11,132 bases of DNA from Candidatus Omnitrophota bacterium (GTDB lineage: Bacteria; Omnitrophota; Gorgyraeia; Zapsychrales; Zapsychraceae): positions 1 through 11,132 of the forward strand of contig JAGQKQ010000042.1 of the NCBI GenBank assembly GCA_020430005.1. Direction: 5' to 3'. A program made the translations under genes and the position numbers. Position 1 is the first letter of the stretch; each line of letters begins with the position of its first letter. Shown in pieces: positions 5,648 to 11,132 of the stretch. The notes beneath the pieces were generated by a model. It searched no databases. It worked only from the letters and a program-made list of their open reading frames with translations, and was not told the DNA's origin.

Positions 5648-8112
5648 TGGTGAGTAGAACACAGAACATTCTGTCCAAAATTATTGTTGTAACGCTTCTG
5701 TATTGGGTTGCGGGAAAATTGGCCCTTTTAATGGCTATTCCACCAGGCTATGCGACGGCGATTTGGCCGGCATCCGGAATCGCGTTGGCGTTTGTGCTGC
5801 GATATGGTTATCGTATTTGCCTGGGCGTTCTTCTTGGATCTTTTTTAGTGAATATTGGCAACGCGTTTGATGAAAAGGCGGTTATTCATTCGATTGTTAT
5901 GGCTCTTTTAATAGGTGTCGGAGCGTCCTTACAAGCTTTCTGCGGAGCATATCTCACGAAACGGTATACAAAATCTCTGGAGCTGATTGGTTTTAAAGAT
6001 ATTGGAAAGTTTTTATTGTTTGGGGGATTGATTAGTTCGCTTATTAGTCCATCAATAGGGATCATGACATTATTTGTTAATCAGTTGATTGGAGTCAATA
6101 GTGTGGTATCCAGTTGGGCGACCTGGTGGATTGGCGATGCCCTCGGGATTATTCTTGTCACTCCGTTAACTTTTCTTTGGATAGGAGAGCCGCGTGAAGT
6201 ATGGAAATCCCGACGATATTATCTGATTATTCCATTGTTTATTAATTTGGCCATTATTATTACTATCCTGAATTTTGGATACAAGACGCAGGAAAGAGAA
6301 TTGAAGAACTCGTTTGAAAAAAAAGTCCATGATTTTCGAATTGCGCTTGAATATAGAATCAAGGAATTTTATGTCACGCTGGATTCTTTGTACGGCTTTT
6401 ATGCGAGCTCGGTCTTTGTCGACCGCAATGAGTTTCATGAGTATGCATCTAATATTTTACCTAATATGCAGCATATCAAAAGTATTGCCTGGTCTCCTCG
6501 AGTTCCTCGTAAGGAGAGAGAACGTTTTGTTGAATCCGTCAGGGCCGAAGGGCTGGACAGCTATTTTATCAAGCAGGTCTCCCCTGAAGGTAAAATTACT
6601 AAAGAGGCAGAGCGTGAAGAATATTTTCCGTTATTGTATATTGAACCGTTTTATGAAAACCGGCAGGCTTTGGGTGTGGATAATGGATCGGAAATGATGC
6701 GTGATGGAGCGTTGGAATTGGCTTTAGAGACGGGTAAATACGGTGCCAGTGCCCCTGTCACCCTGATTCAAGATCGGGGCACAAATAAAAAGAGTATTAT
6801 CTGGGTTAAGACCGTCTATAAAAAGCATAATCCTCAGATGGCCCAAGAAGGCGGGAATGATCATTTAGAAGGCTTTATCACATTGACAACAAGAGTGGAA
6901 GATGTTATTCAGAAGGCGTATCTTAACTCTTCTCCAATGGAGGATGTTTATTTTAAAATATTTGATCAAACAGCTAATACAGAACAGATTGTTTTTAGCC
7001 ATAATCAGGAAAAGGAATTTTCAGAAAAATTTCATGAAGAATTTACCCTGGACATCGCGGGGCGGCAATGGCGGTTTTTCTTTGCTCCAACAATCGGTTT
7101 CTTCGAAGCGCTGCAAAACTGGACGTTATGGTTTATTATTACAGGGGCCTTTTTTCTGGCGACTCTTCTTAATGTGCTGCTTTTAATTGTTACCGGACAA
7201 AATATTGAAGTTAAACGGACGGTGGATGCCAGAACAAAGGAATTAGAATGGGAAATCAAAAATCATAAAGAAACAACAGTGGTTCTGGCTTCAAGAGGTT
7301 CTGAACTTGATGACGCGCGTATCGCGGCCTTAAATATTATGGAAGATGCGCTGGAAGCTCAGACAAAGGCGGAAGAGGCAGAAAAAAGAGCCAGACAGGC
7401 ATCAAGCGTTAAGTCTGAATTTACATCGATGGTTTCGCACGAATTGCGCACACCGTTAACTGTTATCAAAGAAAGTGTGGCGATTGTATTTGACGGAACG
7501 GCCGGGCCAATTAGTGACGACCAGAAGGAATTTTTGAATACAGCGAAGCGTAATGTGGATCGTTTGGCACGTTTAATTAATGACGTTCTGGATTATCAAA
7601 AACTGGAAGCCCAGCAGATGGAATTCAGAATGACTGAGGAAGATATTAATGAGGTTGTAAGGGAGTCCGGAGAAAGTTTTGTTACATCATTAAAAAATAA
7701 AGGGATTGGTCTGGACATGAAACTGGCGCCTGATTTGCCGAAATTGACTTTGGATAAAGATAAAATTACACAAGTGATTGTGAATCTTATCAACAATGCC
7801 ATGAAGTTTACGGAAGAAGGAAGAATCGTGCTAATGACGGAGCGGTTGGGGAACAATGCGATTAAAGTATCTGTAAAAGATTCAGGAATTGGTATTAAAG
7901 AAGAGGACCTGGATAAATTATTTAAGCATTTTTCTCAAATTTCTGTCGGTTCAACACGAAAGGTCGGGGGGACGGGTTTAGGGCTTGCTTTGTGTAAGAA
8001 AATCATTGAAAATCATAATGGAAAAGTGGGTGTCGACTCAGCCTTTGGGGAAGGATCGGTTTTTTATTTTATCCTTCCGATTGAAGAACGCCGTACGGGA
8101 GGTTTATCATGA
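5647..8112 (+). CDS. MASE1-CHASE sensor histidine kinase
   Basis: The 821-residue protein starts with a multi-helix MASE1 membrane domain (about 8-205), recognised by IWPASGIALAF near 39-49 and WWIGDALGIILVTP near 160-173. A periplasmic CHASE domain (about 220-470, with LLYIEPFYENRQALGVD) and a membrane helix (about 491-516) follow. After a coiled-coil linker (about 520-585) comes a complete kinase core: H box SHELRTPL with His 598, N box with Asn 713 and Asn 717, G1 DSGIGI at 745-750, F box FKHFSQIS at 759-766 and G2 GGTGLGLAL at 774-782. It should autophosphorylate on His 598 and is the only kinase in the cluster. No receiver is attached; the two following genes encode receivers. The start overlaps the previous stop by one base and the stop overlaps the next start (ATGA), so translation is probably coupled. 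The dual MASE1 and CHASE input is unusual but known; the ligand is unknown. Confidence 0.93.
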   Translation: MVSRTQNILSKIIVVTLLYWVAGKLALLMAIPPGYATAIWPASGIALAFVLRYGYRICLGVLLGSFLVNIGNAFDEKAVIHSIVMALLIGVGASLQAFCGAYLTKRYTKSLELIGFKDIGKFLLFGGLISSLISPSIGIMTLFVNQLIGVNSVVSSWATWWIGDALGIILVTPLTFLWIGEPREVWKSRRYYLIIPLFINLAIIITILNFGYKTQERELKNSFEKKVHDFRIALEYRIKEFYVTLDSLYGFYASSVFVDRNEFHEYASNILPNMQHIKSIAWSPRVPRKERERFVESVRAEGLDSYFIKQVSPEGKITKEAEREEYFPLLYIEPFYENRQALGVDNGSEMMRDGALELALETGKYGASAPVTLIQDRGTNKKSIIWVKTVYKKHNPQMAQEGGNDHLEGFITLTTRVEDVIQKAYLNSSPMEDVYFKIFDQTANTEQIVFSHNQEKEFSEKFHEEFTLDIAGRQWRFFFAPTIGFFEALQNWTLWFIITGAFFLATLLNVLLLIVTGQNIEVKRTVDARTKELEWEIKNHKETTVVLASRGSELDDARIAALNIMEDALEAQTKAEEAEKRARQASSVKSEFTSMVSHELRTPLTVIKESVAIVFDGTAGPISDDQKEFLNTAKRNVDRLARLINDVLDYQKLEAQQMEFRMTEEDINEVVRESGESFVTSLKNKGIGLDMKLAPDLPKLTLDKDKITQVIVNLINNAMKFTEEGRIVLMTERLGNNAIKVSVKDSGIGIKEEDLDKLFKHFSQISVGSTRKVGGTGLGLALCKKIIENHNGKVGVDSAFGEGSVFYFILPIEERRTGGLS

Positions 8113-8471
8113 AAAAAATCTTAATTGCCGATGATGAACCGGACATCGTCAAGATAGTCCAATTTCGTCTTAAGGGACAAGGGTATGAAGTGATTATTGC
8201 CGTTAACGGACAGGAAGCGCTGGATATGGCCGGCAAGGTTAACCCGGACCTTATTTTACTGGATGTTTCCATGCCGTTTTTAAAGGGGGATGAAGTGTGT
8301 CAAAAGATCAAAGCGGATGAGGCGTTAAAACATATTCCGGTACTATTAATGACAGCTAGCACACGAATAGCTAATGAGGAGAGCGTGCTTCAGCTGGGAG
8401 CTCAGGGATTTATTTTGAAGCCCTTTGAAACAGAGGAATTTCTAGAAACCGTTGGAAAATTTCTAAAGTAA
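8109..8471 (+). CDS. Stand-alone response regulator receiver (CheY-like)
   Basis: The 120-residue product is a single receiver domain with no output domain. The acidic pair is Asp 8 and Asp 9 (IADDEPD), the phosphoacceptor is Asp 52 (ILLDVSMP), the switch Thr is Thr 82 (LLMTAS) and the conserved Lys is Lys 104 (ILKPFE). All catalytic positions are intact. The start codon overlaps the kinase stop as ATGA, which makes this the most likely direct phosphorylation target of that kinase. Without an output domain it must act by protein contact, as a phosphorelay intermediate, or as a phosphate sink. The role cannot be read further from sequence. Confidence 0.92.
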   Translation: MKKILIADDEPDIVKIVQFRLKGQGYEVIIAVNGQEALDMAGKVNPDLILLDVSMPFLKGDEVCQKIKADEALKHIPVLLMTASTRIANEESVLQLGAQGFILKPFETEEFLETVGKFLK

Positions 8472-8499
8472 ATATGCAAACAACTTAAGGAGTGCAGGT

Positions 8500-8874
8500 A
8501 TGAAAAAGAGGATACTGATTGTTGACGATGAAGAAGATATTATTCGGGTTTTGGCAACGCAATTGCGGGAACGTCGTTTTGATGTTCAGGCGGCCATTGA
8601 AGGACAAGAGGCGCTGACGTTAATCCGGAAAGACCCGCCGGATTTGATCATTCTTGATATTATGCTGCCCAATATGGATGGAACGCAGATTGCCGCCCAA
8701 TTAAAGCAAAATAAAGAGACCGCCGCTATTCCCATCATTTTTCTTTCCGCCTTACAGACAAAAGAAGGGGAAATGGGAGGGGAGGGTTTTGATGAAGAAG
8801 GAAAAAATATTATTTTAGCCAAACCTTACGATATTGATGTTTTAGTGGCAAAGATTCATGAATTAATTATCTGA
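8500..8874 (+). CDS. Second stand-alone response regulator receiver
   Basis: The 124-residue product is another single receiver domain. The acidic pair is Asp 9 and Asp 10 (IVDDEED), the phosphoacceptor is Asp 53 (IILDIMLPNMDG), the switch residue is Ser 83 (FLSAL) and the conserved Lys is Lys 108 (LAKPYD). The segment between the switch Ser and the Lys is a few residues longer than in the neighbouring receiver and is rich in Gly and Glu (EGEMGGEGFDEEG), so its signalling face may differ. A good ribosome binding site AAGGAG (8487-8492) lies 7 bases before ATG. It sits 28 bases after the first receiver gene and is probably in the same operon. No output domain is present, so its partner is unknown. 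Confidence 0.92.
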   Translation: MKKRILIVDDEEDIIRVLATQLRERRFDVQAAIEGQEALTLIRKDPPDLIILDIMLPNMDGTQIAAQLKQNKETAAIPIIFLSALQTKEGEMGGEGFDEEGKNIILAKPYDIDVLVAKIHELII

Positions 8875-8915
8875 TCAATAACGGCTAGTCTGAAAGAAAT
8901 TTTCTTCTCTTGATT

Positions 8916-9836
8916 ATGAAGGTTACCTACAAACTCAGTACACGTGTTTTATTATTTTTCATTATTGTTATAGGTGGTATTGTCTGGCTGTGGTCGTTAT
9001 TGCCGGAGAATAAAATTTCCTTTACACATCATTTTCCTGAATATGGGGATGTACGGTTCGCGGTCATTGGTGACTTTGGTGAGAATGGAAAATATGAAAA
9101 ATACGTGGCGGAATTAACAAAAAGCTGGCATCCGGATTTGATTATCACCGTCGGGGATAATAATTACGGCAGGGGTTCTGTTAAAACAATTGACCGTAAC
9201 ATCGGAAAATATTATCAACAATATATTTTTCCATATAAAGGCCGGTATGGAAAAGGGGCCGATAAAAACCGCTTTTTCCCGACATTGGGAAACCATGATT
9301 TATTAACGGAAAACGCGAAGGCCTACTTTGATTATTTTTCTCTGCCAGGTAATGAACGGTATTACGATTTTACCTGGGGACCAATCCATTTCTTTACCAT
9401 TAACAGTTTTGACCAGGAAAAGGACGGTATTGAAATCGGTTCCAAACAAGCGGCCTGGTTAGAAGACAAGTTATCGCATTCGGATAAGAAATGGAAGATT
9501 GTTTATTTTCATAACCCGCCGTACACATCCGGAAAAAAACATCCTTCTAATGAAGGTCTGCAATGGCCGTATAAGGAATGGGGGGCTACCGCCGTCATTT
9601 CAGGCCACAATCATTTGTATGAACGTATCATTAAAGACGGATTTCCATACTTCACTAATGGTTTAGGTGGTTCTTCCATTTATTCTTTCAGGGAGAAGCC
9701 ATTATCTACGAGCGCCGCCCGGTATAACAAACAGCATGGTATTATGATCGTCGATGTCAATGAGCAGTGCGCCGAATTTAAGTTTGTTAATATTCGGGAT
9801 GAGATTATTGACAGATACAGTGTTTGTCAGGAATAA
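8916..9836 (+). CDS. Membrane-anchored metallophosphoesterase, purple acid phosphatase-like
   Basis: From ATG 8916 the product has 306 residues. An N-terminal hydrophobic segment (about 11-29) is a signal anchor or uncleaved signal peptide, so the enzyme probably faces the periplasm. The calcineurin-like metal site is complete: GDFG with Asp 53, a possible Tyr ligand shortly after, GDNNY with Asp 81, GNHD with Asn 126 and His 127, YFHNPPY with His 199, and GHNHLYER with His 231 and His 233. The layout resembles tartrate-resistant or purple acid phosphatases, which use two metal ions to hydrolyse phosphomonoesters; the actual substrate is not known. A TTG two codons upstream (8910) is a weaker alternative start. 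No clear ribosome binding site is visible. The gene begins 41 bases after the second receiver gene with no evident terminator between, so cotranscription is possible. Confidence 0.88.
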   Translation: MKVTYKLSTRVLLFFIIVIGGIVWLWSLLPENKISFTHHFPEYGDVRFAVIGDFGENGKYEKYVAELTKSWHPDLIITVGDNNYGRGSVKTIDRNIGKYYQQYIFPYKGRYGKGADKNRFFPTLGNHDLLTENAKAYFDYFSLPGNERYYDFTWGPIHFFTINSFDQEKDGIEIGSKQAAWLEDKLSHSDKKWKIVYFHNPPYTSGKKHPSNEGLQWPYKEWGATAVISGHNHLYERIIKDGFPYFTNGLGGSSIYSFREKPLSTSAARYNKQHGIMIVDVNEQCAEFKFVNIRDEIIDRYSVCQE

Positions 9837-9984
9837 TTTAAAAACGTTTTATTCCCACCATTTATTACCCTTTCAATCCGGTATTTTGTTGTTATTGTGA
9901 AAACCTTCCGGCTGTTAAATGAAAAGCCACTCGCCCGTCTTATCAATTAAAAAAAGTATAATAAAGTCAGTCCGAAGTCATTTC

Positions 9985-9999
9985 AGACTATTGTAGTCT
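9985..9999 (+). promoter_or_regulatory. Small hairpin competing with a larger one
   Basis: AGACTA (9985-9990) and TAGTCT (9994-9999) form a perfect 6-bp stem with a 3-nt loop. The right arm is also the left arm of the larger hairpin at 9994-10035, so in RNA the two structures exclude each other. Confidence 0.4.
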
Positions 10000-10035
10000 T
10001 TTACTATTTATATAAATATATTTAGTAAAAGTCTA
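9994..10035 (+). promoter_or_regulatory. Large hairpin in the gap before the FIST gene (terminator or attenuator candidate)
   Basis: TAGTCTTTTACTA (9994-10006) is complementary to TAGTAAAAGTCTA (10023-10035) with a single mismatch. The 16-nt loop (TTTATATAAATATATT) can itself pair for 4 to 5 bp. A T-rich stretch (TTTGTATTTTATT) follows. It could be the terminator of the metallophosphoesterase transcript, a leader attenuator of the FIST gene, or a DNA-level operator. The stem is AT-rich, so it may be weak as a simple terminator. Confidence 0.5.
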
Positions 10036-10086
10036 TTTGTATTTTATTCCTATATAACCGCACATTAACTTATTCGGGAGATCAAA

Positions 10087-11132
10087 ATGAAAGTAGAACA
10101 AAAGATATGGACACAAGAAATGGGTTGGGATTCTAAATTTTCCGATCAAATTGATGATAAAGCTCAGTTGGTTCTCGTTTTTGCGGGAACCAATATTTTA
10201 AAAAGCCAATCGGTTCCCATTGAAGACCTAAAAAGTCATTATCCAAAAGCTGTTTTGACAGGCTGTTCGACATCCGGAGAAATTTATGGAACCCAGGTTT
10301 ATGACGATACGTTGACGGCCACAATCATTCAATTTGAAGATACCACAATTGAAACGGTCTATGAAGATTTTAGTGAATCGGAGGAAAGTTTGATTGTGGG
10401 CGAAAGATTGGGCCAGTCTCTGGAAAAAGAAAATCTTAAACATGTTTTTCTCTTATCGGACGGGCTTGGTATTAATGGAAGTGAATTAGTCACCGGAATA
10501 ACAAAATCCTTACCGCAATATGTCACCGTAACCGGCGGCCTGTCTGGAGATGGGGACAGATTTCAGGAAACCTATGTTTTTATTGATGGGGAGTCCCGTA
10601 AGAATGTTGTCGCGGCCGTGGGATTTTATGGCGAACGTCTGGAAATTGGATATGGGTCTCTTGGGGGTTGGGACCCGTTCGGTCCGGAACGCCTGATTAC
10701 ACGGTCTCATGGTAACGTCCTTTTTGAGCTAGATGGTAAACCGGCGTTGGAGCTGTACAAACAATATCTGGGAGAACACGCCAAAGATTTGCCTTCCACG
10801 GGACTATTGTTTCCGTTAAGTATCCGAACAGAGGAAAATACTTCTCTTGTCCGTACCATTCTTGCGGTTAACGAAGAAGATCAGAGTATGACGTTCGCCG
10901 GAAATATTCCCGAAGGAAGTTACGCGAAATTAATGAAAGCTAATTTTGACCGTCTTGTAGACGGCGCGGCCGACGCGGCAAAAACAAGCTGTACATCACT
11001 TCAGTCAGGTTCTCCTGACTTGGCTATTTTGATCAGTTGTGTGGGAAGAAAGCTCATTCTAAAACAGCGGGTCGAAGAGGAAGTAGAAAGTGTTCGAGGG
11101 GTTTTGGGAGATAAAGCTGTTTTAACCGGATT
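10087..11132 (+). CDS. FIST-domain sensor protein, 5' part (continues beyond window)
   Basis: An open frame from ATG 10087, preceded by CGGGAG at 10075-10080, runs to the window edge without a stop and encodes at least 348 residues. The N-terminal FIST domain spans about residues 25-215, with AGTNI, the characteristic GCSTSGEIYG near 59-68, LSDGLGINGSEL and TGGLSGDGDRF. The FIST_C domain follows from about 235, with SCVGRK at 317-322 and RVEEEVESVRGVLGD. Typical FIST_C domains end soon after a GFYSYGEI-like motif, so only a few tens of residues of that domain are missing. FIST proteins are cytoplasmic sensors proposed to bind small ligands such as amino acids, and are often encoded beside kinases and regulators. 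No signal peptide is seen. Whether an output domain is fused downstream cannot be known from this window. Confidence 0.88.
   Translation, partial: MKVEQKIWTQEMGWDSKFSDQIDDKAQLVLVFAGTNILKSQSVPIEDLKSHYPKAVLTGCSTSGEIYGTQVYDDTLTATIIQFEDTTIETVYEDFSESEESLIVGERLGQSLEKENLKHVFLLSDGLGINGSELVTGITKSLPQYVTVTGGLSGDGDRFQETYVFIDGESRKNVVAAVGFYGERLEIGYGSLGGWDPFGPERLITRSHGNVLFELDGKPALELYKQYLGEHAKDLPSTGLLFPLSIRTEENTSLVRTILAVNEEDQSMTFAGNIPEGSYAKLMKANFDRLVDGAADAAKTSCTSLQSGSPDLAILISCVGRKLILKQRVEEEVESVRGVLGDKAVLTG

Noticed and set aside
5647..8112. Hybrid kinase with fused receiver
   Set aside because: The kinase ends shortly after its ATPase domain and the receiver is a separate gene with an ATGA overlap; there is no fusion in this sequence.
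8910..8915. TTG start two codons before ATG 8916 for the metallophosphoesterase
   Set aside because: ATG is preferred and neither codon has a better ribosome site; the difference is only two residues and cannot be settled from sequence.
10133..10710. Three minus-strand frames opposite the FIST gene
   Set aside because: The + strand frame runs without interruption to the window edge with clear FIST motifs, so the opposite frames are chance.

Overview
This AT-rich window looks like a chromosomal segment of an uncultivated Gram-negative bacterium. It holds an exported SBBP-repeat protein, many periplasm-facing sensor domains (CHASE, Cache, MASE1), single-domain response regulators and a FIST sensor. 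That gene set suggests a lineage such as Omnitrophota or another PVC-like or deltaproteobacterial group, but no marker gene allows a firm assignment. There are no rRNA, tRNA, CRISPR or transposase signals. All supported genes lie on the + strand.

Layout. (1) 2-223 encodes a small membrane protein, possibly the 3' end of a longer gene. (2) 224-545 is a non-coding AT-rich gap with two inverted repeats. (3) 546-2672 encodes a secreted protein with an N-terminal DUF7948-like domain and seven SBBP repeats, closed by a strong 20-bp hairpin terminator at 2689-2733. (4) 2914-8874 is a tight signalling operon of five genes: a CHASE receptor without a kinase domain, a dCache-HAMP receptor without a kinase domain, a MASE1-CHASE histidine kinase, and two stand-alone receiver proteins. 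Genes two to four are joined by a stop-overlapping ribosome binding site, a TAATG overlap and an ATGA overlap. (5) 8916-9836 encodes a membrane-anchored purple-acid-phosphatase-like metallophosphoesterase 41 nt downstream, perhaps on the same transcript. (6) 9837-10086 is non-coding and carries mutually exclusive hairpins. (7) 10087 to the window edge is the 5' part of a FIST-domain sensor gene that continues outside.

How the genes may work together. The MASE1-CHASE kinase is the only kinase visible. It is made with two membrane receptors that lack any output domain but end in nearly the same ~33-residue helical module (23 of 33 residues identical). The likely reading is that these receptors feed the kinase, or another kinase, by coiled-coil contact, and that phosphate then flows to one or both CheY-like proteins. 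The second receptor also has a 17-A homopolymer in its coding sequence just before the shared module. A one-base indel there would remove exactly this module, so the tract could act as a genetic or transcriptional on/off switch. These functional links are inferences; the domain calls come from motifs read in the translations.
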